This document shows, one piece after another, positions 47,200-58,800 of a DNA stretch of 64,000 bases. Source of the DNA: Aselliscus stoliczkanus (lineage: Eukaryota; Chordata; Mammalia; Chiroptera; Hipposideridae); the NCBI GenBank assembly GCA_033961575.1, contig CM066731.1, forward strand, positions 76,839,501 to 76,903,500, read 5' to 3'. Position 1 is the stretch's first letter; each line of letters starts with the position of its first letter. The notes below the pieces were generated by a model, which was not told the origin of the DNA, did not search any database, and saw only the letters and a list, made by a program, of their open reading frames with translations. The position numbers and the translations under genes are program-made.

Positions 47200-48476
47200 G
47201 AGGTGTGACAATGAAGTGTGGGAACTTGCCACCATGCACTTACATTGGCAGCACTGTACAAACAGCTCGGTAAGGTTTCATAACCTTGGTATATCAGTGT
47301 CTCATGCTGTTTTCGTATCAATGTGTGGGGGTGTCTTGCTGCGTGGCATTCATATTGTTGTGTGTTTTTGTGTGCTATCATGAGAATTGAATTAGAATAA
47401 ACAAACATTCAATAAGAATTCTTGTTAAACTTGGCAAGAGTGGAAATGAAATCAGGGACTTGTTAGTCCAAGTTTATGGGGATAATGCCATGAAGAAAAC
47501 AGATGTACACAAATGGATGAAATGTTTTTCTGAAGGGAGAGAACTCGTCACTGATGAAGAGAGATCAGGGCTGCCAATAACAAGCAAAACTGACAAAAAC
47601 ATTGCAAAATTCATTGAATTGTGCATCAAAGTTGTTGGCTGATTGTGAGAAGCATAGCAGACCAAGTAAACATCAATAGAGAAACAGGAGAATCTTAACT
47701 GAAAATCTTGGCATGGGAAAGGTGTGTACAAAAATGGCCCTGAAGGAGCTCACTGATGAACACAAGCAAACGAGAGTCGAAGTTTGCCAAGATCTTTTGG
47801 AGAGGCAAGACGATGTTTTGGGCTGTGTTATCATTGGTGATGAGATATGGGTGTACCAATGTGACCTTGATATGGAGCATCAAAGTGCACAATGGAAGTC
47901 AGCCAATTTTCCACAACCAATAAGTTTCCATGAGTCCAAATCAAGATTTAAAAAGATTTTGCTAATATTTTTTGATACCAGAGGGATTATTCATTATGAA
48001 TTTGTACCAACTGAACAAACAGTTAACCAAGTTTACTATTTGGAAGTGCTAAAAAAGGCTGCATGAAAAAGATGACCTAAATTTTTTGCTGACATGGCTC
48101 TTGCATCACGACAATGCACCAGCTCAAACTGTCTGTGAGAGAGTTTTTAGTCAGTAAACAAATAACTATATTGGAACACTCTCCCTACTCACCTAATCTG
48201 GCCCCCAATGACTTCTTTCTTTACCCAAAGATAAGGGAAATATTGAAAGGAGGACATTTTGATGACATTTAGGACATCAAGGATAATAGGGAGACAGCTA
48301 TAATGGCCATTCCAGCAAGAGTTCCAAAATTGCTTTGAAGGGTGGACTAGGTGCTGGTGTCGGTGCATAGCTTCCCAAAGGAGGCACTTCAAAGATCACT
48401 GTAGTGGTATTCAGCAATGAGGTTTGTAGCACTTTTTCTAGGATGAGTTTGCAAATTTAATTGTCAGATCCTGACA
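47200..48476 (+). mobile_element. mariner DNA transposon, near full length
   Basis: About 1.28 kb, the usual size. The left end reads 'gaggtgtgacaatgaagtg' and the right end, read in reverse, gives a diverged match 'aggatctgacaattaaattt'. A single long but broken transposase frame lies between. It is unrelated in its termini to the 8-9 kb mariner and to the MITEs. Only one copy is seen in the window. Confidence 0.87.
47380..48420 (+). pseudogene. mariner transposase pseudogene
   Basis: A cut-and-paste transposase with an N-terminal helix-turn-helix DNA-binding domain and a DD34D catalytic domain. The N-terminal part reads at 47,460-47,642 (VQVYGDNAMKKTDVHKWMK; SGLPITSKTDKNIAKF). The catalytic half reads at 47,713-48,066 (MGKVCTKMALKELTDEHK). 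The first aspartate is in VIIGDEIWVY. The second is in a HHDNAPAQT motif near 48,110, and the third in SPNLAPNDFFLYPK near 48,210. The two gac codons are 100 nt apart, that is 33-34 codons with a 1-nt deletion. Stops near 47,640 and 48,064 and that frameshift inactivate it. The last frame ends near 48,420. Confidence 0.9.
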
Positions 48477-49829
48477 CTACATAATCCTCATATTTGTCTT
48501 ATATTTTACTGAAAGCATGGTAAAAAATAAAGAGTCAGCACATTATAGCACATCAGAAAACTGTAGTTTTGTTTTCACTAGATTTTTTTTTTGTTTTTAT
48601 TTTTGCTTCTGGTGCTGTGAAGAGAGCTCCTTAAAACAAACAAACAAACAAACAAACAAACAAACCCTGCCATTCTTACTATTTAGAATTCCTTGTTAGT
48701 CTTCTGCATGCAAGGCTCAGAGTTTCATGTCATTGGGCTCCTTCTGCCTTATTCTCCTCTCAGTCTTCAACCTATCTCTGTTACCTCTTCAAACCCTGTT
48801 TCTGAAGTGGAAAAACTGAGCTTCACCTGAGTTTCGGTGTCTCCACCCTGACTGTATGCTAGTGAATCTCCACCTTCCATTTCCTACACAGCCTTTTAGA
48901 GTGTTTTTCTAAACAAAGAAACAAATACTTAGGAAGGAAATTAGCTCCTGCCCTTGAACAGAGAAGAAGATATAGTCACCTTGGATTTTATATAGATTTT
49001 AAATAGTTAGATGGTGCTTGGAGATAATACAACTAAGGCTTAGGGTGCAGTTTCAGAAAAAACTGCAAAACTCAGAAACAAAAATGAATTATCACACTGT
49101 ATAGAAATAACACAAAAGTTTAATTCTTTAAGCATATTTTCTATTCTGTTGCATATGTTGTTGTAAACATTCAGTTGTGGCCTGCAGTTGGGAAAACACT
49201 GGCTTAAGGAGGTTAAATTAATCAACCCAAATCCAAGGGCTCCTCAGTGCTGGAGACAGAATTTCAACCCTTGCTTGCCCTACTGAAAGCCTATACAGGC
49301 GCTATAAAACCATGAAAAGTTTGTGTCTTCTCCTGGGGATGAACAACACATTCATGGGTCTGCAGGAGTTTTCAGTAGAAGCAGTTCACAGCAAAATACA
49401 GAAAGAACTTGTACCTTGTACCCCAAACTACTCTTGCCTGCCTGTGAAGGTGGCTGGATTTTCCTTGAACTGGGAATGCAGACTCGGTTAGGCAGTTAAC
49501 TTGGAAGATCTTTTTGTACAAGTGCTGTTTTAGCATTTTTATACAACTCAACACTGTCATTAGCACTATGACAGTATATCTTTGTTGTAGTTCATTAGGT
49601 CTGGGCAAATTTTAATAAAAAAAGGGGAAGACCTTCATGGTGTACTTAATACAGGAAACTTAATGCCATAATAAGCACATAGCATAGATATTTTTATTTC
49701 TCTCCATTAGAACTGCATCAATCTTGCATCAAGTACAAATATCCATCCACACAAACATGCACATGAAATTACCCAACAGCCACTGAAATATAAACATACT
49801 TTATCCCAAATATCCAAAAGCCAGCTGGG
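48477..49829. other. no gene seen; (AAAC)n tract
   Basis: About 1.35 kb of unique-looking DNA with a short (AAAC)n run at 48,634-48,665. No domain-bearing ORF. Confidence 0.5.
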
Positions 49830-50160
49830 AAATACGTAACACAAATTCAACAATAGTAAGAAGAAGTAAGGATTTCATTGATATGTGGTATATAAAACTG
49901 AAAACAACAAAAGTACAAGAAAAGCAAATGAAGAAGCAAATCTTATACACACAGACAATAGTTTAGTGGTTATCAGAGGGTAAGGGGAGAGGGGAATAGT
50001 AGATGAGGGTAAACGGGATCAAATATATGGTGGAAGAACTGACTTTGGGTGGTGAACACACAATGTAATATATAGATGATATATTACAGAATTGTACACA
50101 TTAAATCTATGTAATTTTGCTAGCAATTGTCACCCCAATAAAATTTAATTAAAAAGAAGA
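49830..50160 (+). repeat. 5'-truncated L1 3' end (older family)
   Basis: 'gatttcattgatatgtggtatataaaactg', 'cacacagacaatagtttagtggttatcagaggg', 'gaattgtacacattaaatctatgtaattttgctagcaattgtcaccccaataaaattt' is a common laurasiatherian L1 3' UTR ending in an A-rich tail (50,150-50,175). Confidence 0.82.
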
Positions 50161-50706
50161 AAAAGAAGAAGAAATAAGGCCGAGATAGAATAGTGACAAA
50201 GCAGTTAGGAGGCAAATAGTGAATTGAAATAGCTCCTGTGTTTTGTCCATAATTTAAGAGATGCATCTTGGGACTGGCTCCCACACTGACAGAGGAAGCA
50301 GTCGCTTGTGTAGGTAAACAAGGGGAAGGACTCCATCTTTACCCATGTCTCCCACTGTCCCATCGCTGAATTACAAAGGGCCATGTGTAGCTTCTTCTTC
50401 TGGGTGAGATATTGTTGACCCTGAATTGAGATGGTGCTGAAGTTACACTTAATGGTCTCCCTTGTATAGTGGACTCAAGGCAGCATGAGTATCATTTTGC
50501 AAGAATAGAGTAACAGATGGATAGGTGGGAGGACATGAACAAATCAAATATTTCATAATATTTCAAACACTAAGAATAGACTATTCTGTTCTTATTTTCT
50601 CTTTACAATAAATTAGGAGAGACTCAACAGGTCATCTCATGTAACTCCTCAAATGATGTTTAAATTTGTTTGACCACATAATTCCAAACCAACTATCAGA
50701 CTATAT
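50161..50706. other. no recognisable feature
   Basis: Unique-looking DNA between an L1 tail and a MITE. Confidence 0.5.
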
Positions 50707-50944
50707 CAGGGGTGCCAAAAATAAATATGTATACAAGTGAACACTTTGGTCAACATTGCTGAAGCAGTAGTTCGCTGTAATCAGAAGTGTCTGGATGCTG
50801 ATGGTAACCATTTTGAACAGCTCTTGTAATTGCAGAAGTCAAACGTGACTTGTATTAATCTTTTGTTATTGGTATATATTGAGTATTACAAAATAATAGC
50901 CTTTTCCTTTCTTAAAATGTGTATACATTTTTTGGCACCCTCTG
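50707..50944. mobile_element. mariner-type MITE, copy 2
   Basis: 238 bp, same orientation as copy 1. Starts 'caggggtgccaaaaataaat' and ends 'tgtatacattttttggcaccctctg'. Internal matches to copy 1 include 'gctgtaatcagaagtgtct', 'cttgtaattgcagaagtcaaacgtgacttgtatt' and 'gagtattaca'. The right flank is TA; the left flank is blurred by a base change. Confidence 0.87.
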
Positions 50945-51080
50945 TATGTGGTAAATGACCTCCATTGCTTAACTTTTTAAAATTATTGTGGATTGATACA
51001 TTTGTAAAATATGTAACAACTTGGATGGTGTATTCATTTTAACTTCTATACAAATTTCCAAACATTTTTCTTACTTTGTC

Positions 51081-51117
51081 TTTAGTTCATCTTGAGCTGA
51101 ACTCAAGATGAACTAAA
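51081..51117. other. perfect 16-bp inverted repeat (hairpin)
   Basis: Arm 'tttagttcatcttgag' at 51,081-51,096, loop 'ctgaa' at 51,097-51,101, and exact complementary arm 'ctcaagatgaactaaa' at 51,102-51,117. It is not followed by a T tract and is not in a recognised repeat. Confidence 0.95.
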
Positions 51118-51505
51118 TAAAAATTATAGCGATGGTCTAACCTATGCTTGAATACCTCCAGCATTATTACAATGATGATTCTAGCTTAAGATAATTTGAT
51201 TGCATTTTCTGCACACAAACAGTGAAAATAATGAGGCAAACATTCAGCTGGGTGAAGGAGAGACAAAGGTGATCAAGCCAGGATCTGTGTGTGAAAGGGT
51301 TCTCAGCCCAGCCCAGAAACATGGAGGGTTGGTGAAGACTTCCAGAAGAAACGGTCCAAAGCAGAGTCTTGAGAAAAGAATAGAAATTAATCAGATGTGG
51401 TAGGACAAGAAAGACAATTGTGAGCAGAGAAAAAGCAGGATTATATATGTGAAAATTTTAATGAGTACTCAGAAAACTACAAGCAATTTAATGTACAGGA
51501 GCTTA

Positions 51506-51510
<5 letters not shown>

Positions 51511-51552
<42 letters not shown>
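51511..51552. repeat. (TC)n microsatellite
   Basis: About 20 TC units, extended by imperfect pyrimidine sequence to ~51,605. Confidence 0.97.
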
Positions 51553-51556
<4 letters not shown>

Positions 51557-52319
51557 TTCTCTCTCATTCTCACTCCCACTCTCACTTTCTCTTTCTTCTT
51601 TCCATCAGATATAGAGACATATTGTTTTCTCTTTAGTTTCTTCTCATTGCTTCTAGTTATACCTGCATTGATTGATATCAGTTAGGGACTTTATCATTCC
51701 TAATGTCCAAGAGAAAGAGAGAGAGAAAGAGAGAGATGAGGGAAGAAGAAAGGAAGAAAAGAAGAAAGGAAGGAAGGGAGGGTGGGGGGGGGATAGCAAA
51801 TCAAATTATCTCTTTAAAAAAAGTAAAAAGAATTGTTTCAAATTTCACAAAAATGTAATATTTTTCCATTCCCAAAATCTCCAGCTAATTCCTCATTGGT
51901 TTAATTGGCTACATTCTCCTAATCTAAACACTATGACAGAGTACTATGGAATATGCACACTAATAGAGGCTCTCACATTCTATTCATAAAGCTGTTTCTC
52001 CACCTAAATCAAATAGTCGCTAATTAGAAAATAGTGAATTCTCTTAACAAAAGTCAGGATACATTCTGGAAAGAAGGAGAATGGATATAGAGGGGAGAAG
52101 AAGGTCAGGGCCAAAGGAGTTAAACAGGCTTCACAGAATGTTCTAGCTCCTCTTACACTAGATTGCAAATATTTGAAGCACTCTGAGAACTTTTTAGGGT
52201 TAAACAGAGTTTCTACAAATACACCCCACATTTCAGGTTCACTCATATTTTGGTAATCATATTTAGGAAGAGAAATATACCAAATTATCTCATTAAAAAA
52301 AGAAAAATGAAATATGGAA

Positions 52320-52880
52320 ACTTTTCAGTGACTTCCCAGTGGCTCTTAGAGTCAAACTCAAAGGCTCTAACGTGACCCAAAAGATGCCACATAATCACCT
52401 TTTGTCCCCAAATCCAGAGTCTCCTCTGCCACTCCACTGCTCAGCTCCAAAGACACACAGTGACTTACCTCTCTCTCACTAGTGTCCAAGTAGACCTCCT
52501 TCTCTGCCCTGGATCTTTGCACATGAGTCTTTCTCTGCTTAGAAAACTCCTTGTTCCTTCACCTGCTTAATCCTGTGAATTCAACCACCTTGCTCATCTA
52601 TTGAGGTCATTGGGGTTTCAGACTCAATGTCCTTTCTTCAGGGAGAGAGCCTCTCTCTTCAGTCTAGGATAAGTCCTTCAAGTATATTTTAATGTGGAAC
52701 TGTTTTTGCTTTGTGCTTTCTTAAAGTAGTCGACGACAAGAATTGTAACACTAGTAATTGTAATGTCCCATTTTCCCACTAGATTTAAAGCTCTGTGAGG
52801 ATAGGCAACTTGTCTGTTTTGTCTTTCTAGGCTCTGTATAGTGCTTTGCATATTAAGTATTTAATAAATACTTGCAAGTC
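52320..52880 (+). repeat. L2 LINE 3' end
   Basis: L2 landmarks in order: 'gatctttgcacatgagtc', 'ctgcttagaaaactcc', 'ccactagatttaaagctctgtgaggataggcaacttgtctg', 'gtatagtgctttgcatattaagtatttaataaatacttg'. These match the mammalian L2 3' UTR (consensus 'tttgcacatgctg', 'tagactgtaagctcc', 'agcacagtgcctgg...aataaatatttg'). Diverged and non-coding. Confidence 0.78.
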
Positions 52881-54159
52881 AGCACATGAATTCTTCAACT
52901 AATATTAATAAGAGGTAAAATAGCTCTGCCTAATGTCACAGATCAGACCCTGAAAGCAGCTTGCTACTGCTTCTTTATTTTTTTAAATATTTTGATCAAT
53001 TAATAATCATGGAAGCTAGTGACCCTTGGTTCCGCCAGAGACAGAAAAGTATAAATATGTGGAGAGGGAATTTCGGTAAGTTTTCTTACCTGCAGGGAAT
53101 ACAATTTATCTTAGAAAAGGAAATAGGGTTTGTTTGGGAAAATACCTTGATAAGCTGTTTGGGAGGAAGGGAGAAACTCAGAGATATGAATGTTGGCAGG
53201 AAGCAGGTGAGAGTAGAAAGTGCTCAAGGCCTCTGTTCTCATCATTGGAAAACTCAGATTTGTAATCAGTGGGAGAGGGCCACAGGGGGAAAGCTGAGAA
53301 AGCAGCATGTGCAACGGTGAGAAAGATGGGAATGAAAGCTAGGGCACCCAACCAGAAGAAGCCATAAGGAAAAAGTCAAGTGGAAGGCTGGCCAAAAGGC
53401 AGTTTAAACCAGAGGATGTTTCACATTCAATTTGTAGGATTTTGTGCAGCTGTGATGTGGCCTCTGCCCTATCCTCCACTCCATCCCAACTCAGTCCCAA
53501 CAAAGTCTGCTACTCATATACTATTCTGAGGATTCATTTTGTTTTATATTTTATGAAATATGGAAAGCTGCAGTCGCCTGCTGGAGTAAAGTGTTGTAGG
53601 AAAGAAACAGTCCATACAAGGGAACAAGACATAAAGGTATTTAATTAGGAGGAAGTAGGGAGCTTGGGGCTCAGGAGGCAATAATATGATGCTAACTGGA
53701 ATTCTAAAAAATTCTGGAGAAGTATTTAGACTTCTGCAGGCTTGGAATTGGTCAACTTGATTTTATTTATAGCTCAAAGCATTTGGTCACTCAGAATGAC
53801 CACTGTCTTAAAAATGAATTGAAATTCATGATGGTTTTATGCCATGTTTACAATTGTTTGTTCTGTCGGCCTGATTGGAGTAGAGATCCCCCACACACCA
53901 AAATAGTGTTTTCAGGGTTTGGGAGAAACACACTGTGTTTATGCATTTTTGTGTTCTCATGAAATATTGATGGCAATGAAACCCTGTTGAAAATAAAAGT
54001 GCCAACTTAAGCATTCTCTATCAACATGCTGATGATTGGTGAATATTTTAGCCATACACATGGAATTTTTATCTCTATGCATTTTCCTTGTTCACAGTTT
54101 ATTAGCTAAAATAAGCCTTCAGATAGAGTATCTTTGTATAAATGAGACTCCAATTATGT
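52881..54159. other. no gene seen
   Basis: Unique-looking DNA. A 119-codon frame at 52,961-53,320 has a minus-strand shadow and no domain support. No repeat recognised. Confidence 0.5.
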
Positions 54160-54345
54160 TACTTCTTAATAATAACTACCTAATATAGAGCACTTACTAT
54201 TTCCTGGTACTAGGCTTGCTAGTTCCTTTCCACACCTTACAGGATTTAGTCTTAAGTAGTGAGTACTTGCCCCCATTTTACATCTGAGTGCTCTGGAGCT
54301 GGGGACAGTGAAGCTGTGGGCAGGGTGGCTGTTAGAGGACAGACA
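54160..54345 (-). repeat. MIR fragment
   Basis: 'tagagcacttactatttcctggtactaggcttg' and 'ccccattttacatctgagtgctctggagctggg' match the minus-strand MIR order (consensus 'gagcgcttactatgtgccaggcactg' and 'ccccattttacagatgagg'). Confidence 0.7.
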
Positions 54346-54950
54346 TAAATTTCGAACTTCAGTGTGTCTGTCCCAAACTCCATTTAGTATTTACTGACTA
54401 CATCACAAGACAATATAAAAATAAATTTAAAAAAAATGAAAACCTTACAAGCACAACTTGAATCCCACACTTTGAAAAGAGAGATGAGGCTCACATTCAC
54501 CAGCCTGAGAGGATAAATACCTGGTAGTTGCTCCAGATACTCAAGGTAGCTAAATTTTTCTTATCAACATAATTTGAACTAAACATGGTGAGAAACGAAA
54601 GCAACTTGGAAATGTTTTTCTTTTTAGGAGCAGGGACATTGGGATATATATTCACTTTAACTTCTTTTTAGTTACCTCTACCTCCTGTCCTTGTGGCCAA
54701 CTTGACAAAAGTTTGTATTTGGCTGCTTGTATTTTTAAAAATAACATGTAGTTTGTAGCTGCATGGGGCTTCAAGTGGCATATTTTGTAGTCAGAGAAGG
54801 AAAGGTGGAGGGAAGAAAGGGGGGCAGAAAGGCAATAGGACAAACAAAAGTTCCTTTATTGTTAGAGGAATTAGCAAAGAATGTGTTAATTGCCAACTTT
54901 GACTCATTAAAAAACACACAGATTCCTGAAAATATTCAAATTTTGGGGAG

Positions 54951-55016
54951 TTTTTGTTTTATTTGAACATCAAAGTTTTTTGATTTTTGTTTTATTTGAA
55001 CATCAAAGTTTTTTGA
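54951..55016. repeat. 33-bp perfect tandem duplication
   Basis: Unit 'tttttgttttatttg...' at 54,951-54,983 is repeated without change at 54,984-55,016. A recent local duplication. Confidence 0.97.
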
Positions 55017-55055
55017 AGCCTTTTATTCATTCTGCCCCCATAAATGCTGAGTATA

Positions 55056-55062
<7 letters not shown>

Positions 55063-55109
<47 letters not shown>
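55063..55109. repeat. (AT)n microsatellite
   Basis: More than 20 AT units, just outside the 3' end of element E. Confidence 0.96.
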
Positions 55110-55111
<2 letters not shown>

Positions 55112-55238
55112 GCATACTATAAATTTGACTAACAATCTATAACATCATCATAATATAGTAAGCTGCTTTTTTTTGTGGAATTATATAGTGAACACATCTT
55201 TTCTCAGGCTCATACAAAGAACTGAAAGGGGTCTTTTA

Positions 55239-55450
55239 TTTTCTTATTTTTTTTGATTTTTCTATTTAGCTTATAGAGATATATATATTTTAATATTTTA
55301 GTTTGAGGTGTACAAAACAATGCAATAATTATACTTTTCACCCCTCACAAAGTGACAACTCCCCTCCCCCAACCCCCCTCCCCCCAGTATCTATTACATA
55401 TCTATTACAGTTCCATTGACTCCATTCCCGAAACTATACTCCACATCTGG

Positions 55451-55518
<68 letters not shown>

Positions 55519-55831
55519 GTTGACATACACTATTATTCAATGTCAGCTTCAGTTGTACAGTGCAGTGATCAAGCTTCTACACCATCCATGAAGTGGTCTC
55601 CCTAACAAGGCATGTGTCCATCTGACACCCTAAAAAGTATTTACAACCTTATGAATTATATTCCCCAAACTGTCTTTCATATACCTGTGGCAATATTGTA
55701 GTCACCTATTTATGCTGTATAATCCCTTCCCTTTCTCCCTCATCCCAACCCCCCTCCCAACTAGCAAACATCAGTTTTTCCGCTATATCTATGAGTCTGT
55801 TTCTGTTTACTTTGCTCATTCATTCAGTTTT
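55239..55831 (-). repeat. L1 3' UTR of element E with (AT)n expansion
   Basis: Same markers as in C on the minus strand. The usual short 'gaatatatagatag' segment has expanded into a pure (AT)n of about 58 bp at 55,455-55,511. The A-rich 3' end is impure (55,239-55,270). Confidence 0.85.
55455..55511. repeat. (AT)n microsatellite in an L1 3' UTR
   Basis: About 28 AT units inside the 3' UTR of element E. Confidence 0.96.
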
Positions 55832-58800
55832 TCAGATTCCACATATAAGTGAGATCGTATGGTATTTGTCTTTCTCTGACTGACTTATTTCATTTAGCAT
55901 AATGTTCTCTGGGTCCATCCATATTGTTGCAAATGGGATGATTTCATTCTTTTTTATAGCTGCGTTAATACTCCATTGTATAAATGTACCACAGTTTCTT
56001 AATCCAGTTATTTACCTATGGGCATTTAGGTTGTTTCCAAGTCTTGGCTATTGCAAATAGTGCTGCAATAAACATGGAATGCATATATTTTTTCGAATTA
56101 GTATCTTGGGTTTCTCTGGATACTTAACAGTGGAATTGCTGGGTCATGGGGTAGTTCCATTTCCAGTTTTTTAAGATACATCCATACTGATTTCCATAAT
56201 GGCTGCACCAATCTGCAGTCCCACCAACAGTGCACCAGGGTTCCCTTTTCTCCACAACCTCGCCAGCACTTGCTGTTTGTTGATTTATTGATGATAGCTA
56301 TTCTGACCGGAGTGAGGTGGTATCTCATGGTGGTTTTTATTTGCATTTCTCTAATGATTAGTGAGGCTGAACATTTTTTCATATGTCTGTTGGCCATCTG
56401 TATGTCCTCTTTAGAGAAATGTCTCTTCACATCTTCTGTCCACTTTTTAATTGGGTTGTTTGGGTTTTTGGTGTTGAGTTGCATGAGTGTTTTATAAAGT
56501 TTGGATATTAACCCCTTATCAGATATATCATTGACAAATATCTTCTCCCATTCAGCAGGCTTCCTTTTTGTTTTCTTTTGCTGTGAAAAATCTTTTAAGT
56601 TTGATGTAGTCCAATATGTTTATTTTTCTTTTGCTTCCCTTGCCCGAGGGGATATATCAGTGAAAATATTACTCAGGGTAATGTCTGCAAATTTACTCCC
56701 TATGTTTTCTTCTAGAAGCTTTATGATTTCAGGTTTTACATTTAAGTCTTTAATCCATTTGAATTTGTTCTCATATATATATATGGCATAAGGAGGTGAT
56801 CCAGTTTCATTTTTCTGCATGTATCAGTCCAATTTTCCCAGCACCATTTATTAAATAGACTATCTTTACCCCACTGTAAAGATAAATTAAATGTTCATAT
56901 ATTATTGGATTTATTTCTGGGCTTTCTATTCTGTTCGATTAATCCATGTGTCTGTTTTTATGCCAGTACCATAATGTTTTGATTACTATAGCCATGTAGT
57001 ATGATTTGATGATAGCGTGATACCACCAATTTTGTTCTAATTCTCAGGATTGCCATGGCTATTGGGGGTCTTTTATGGTTCCATATAAATTTTAGGATTA
57101 TATTTTCTATTTCTGTGAAAAATGCCCTTGGTAGTTTGATAGGAATTTCATTGCATCTATATATTGCCTTAGGCAGTATGGACATTTTAACTATATTAAT
57201 TCTTCCTATCCATGAGCATGGTATGTGTTTCCATTTGTTTGTATTTTTTTTAATATTTCTTCACTGTCATCATGTTCTGAGTATATTTCTTTTATTTTGT
57301 TGAATTTATTCCTAAATTCTTGAGGCAACTGTAAATTAGACTATTTTCTTAATTTCTTCTTCTGATAGTATGTTATTGGTGTGTACAAATGCAACTGATT
57401 TTTGAATATTGATTTTTGTATTCTGCTACCTTTCTGAATTCATTTATCAGTTCCAATAGTTTTTTGGTGGAGCCTTTGGGGTTTTCTATGTATAGTATCA
57501 AACCATCTGCCTATAATGACAATCCTTACCAATTTGGATGCCTTTGATTTCTTTTTCTTGTCTGATTGCTGAACTTCCAGAACTATGTTGAATAAAAATG
57601 AACAGCTTTGTCTTGTTCCCGATCTTAAGGGGAACGGATTTATCTTTTCCTCATTGAGTATAATGTTAGCTGTGGGTTTATCATATATGGCCTTTATTAT
57701 GTTGAGATATGATCCCTCTATTCCCACTTTGCTAAAAATTTTTATCATAAATGGCTGCTGGATTTTGTCAAGTGCTCTTCTGCATGTATTGATATAATCA
57801 CATGATTTTTATTTTCATTTTGTTGATGTGGTTTATCACATTAATTGATTTGCAGATATTGAACCAACCTTGCATACCAGGGATGAGCCCCACTTGATTA
57901 TGGTGTATGATCTTCTTACTGTAATGCTGAATTCTGTTCGCTAATATTTTGTTGAGGTTTTTACATCTATGTTTATCAGGGATATCAGCCTGTAGTTTTT
58001 GTTTTTGTAATGTCTTTGTCTGATTTGGGGATCAGGGTGATAGTGGCCTCATATAAAGAGTTTGGGAGCCTTCCCTCCTTCTGGATTTTTTGGAATAATT
58101 TGAGTAGAATAGGTGATAATTCTTTTTAGAATGTTTCATAAAATTAACTTGTGAAGCCGTCTAGTCCAGGGCTTTTGTTTTTTGGGAGCTTGTTGATTAC
58201 TGATTCAATTTCCTTGGTAGTAATCAATCTATTTAGATTTTCTGTTTCTTCTTGAGTTAGCCTTAAAGGTTATGTGCTTCTAGAAAATTATCAATTTCTT
58301 CCAGATTGTCAAATTTGTTGGCATACAGTTGCTCATAGTATTTTCTTAATTTTTTTTGTATTTCTGTGGTGTCTGTTGTCTCTTCACCTCTTTCATTCCT
58401 GATTTTACTAATTTTTGTTCTTTTTTTTTTTTTTTTTTTTTTTTTTGGATGAGTCTGGTTAGAGGTTTTGCCGGGAGCTGACAGTCTCTCAGTGTCTGCC
58501 AAGGTCACATTGCCCTGCTCAGCACTGGATATCAGGGGTGCTGCCTTATGGTTGGTCATGTAATATCTCCTGCCTCTATGAACCCATGTGCCTTTCTTCC
58601 TATAGGAGACAATATACTCACTGCATTTGTGACAAGTTCCTCTGGTACCCTGATGATAGCTGGTTGTGTAAGTCAATGACGTGGCAAGATTTCCTAAAGA
58701 AAAGGAAACTCCCTAAAACAGGCTACAACCTGAGAGGACCCCTGAACTGAGATATTGGGGACTCAAGCCTCTTGGAAACTGAGACACAGACCTCTGGTAA

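Larger units (their letters stand above)
50945..52319. other. no gene seen; hairpin and low-complexity tracts
   Basis: Holds a 16-bp perfect hairpin (51,081-51,117), a TC microsatellite (51,511-51,552) in a pyrimidine-rich stretch to ~51,605, and a purine-rich stretch (51,705-51,795). No supported ORF. Confidence 0.55.
54346..55223. other. no gene; tandem duplication and (AT)n
   Basis: Contains a perfect 33-bp tandem duplication (54,951-55,016) and an AT microsatellite (55,063-55,109). Otherwise unique-looking. Confidence 0.6.

Noticed and set aside
52961..53320. 119-codon frame
   Set aside because: No recognisable domain or homologue, and overlapping frames on the minus strand; expected by chance in 64 kb.
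58538..58750. 70-codon Cys/Trp-rich frame as a gene
   Set aside because: It lies inside the LTR-like insert, with no matching frame elsewhere and no domain I recognise.
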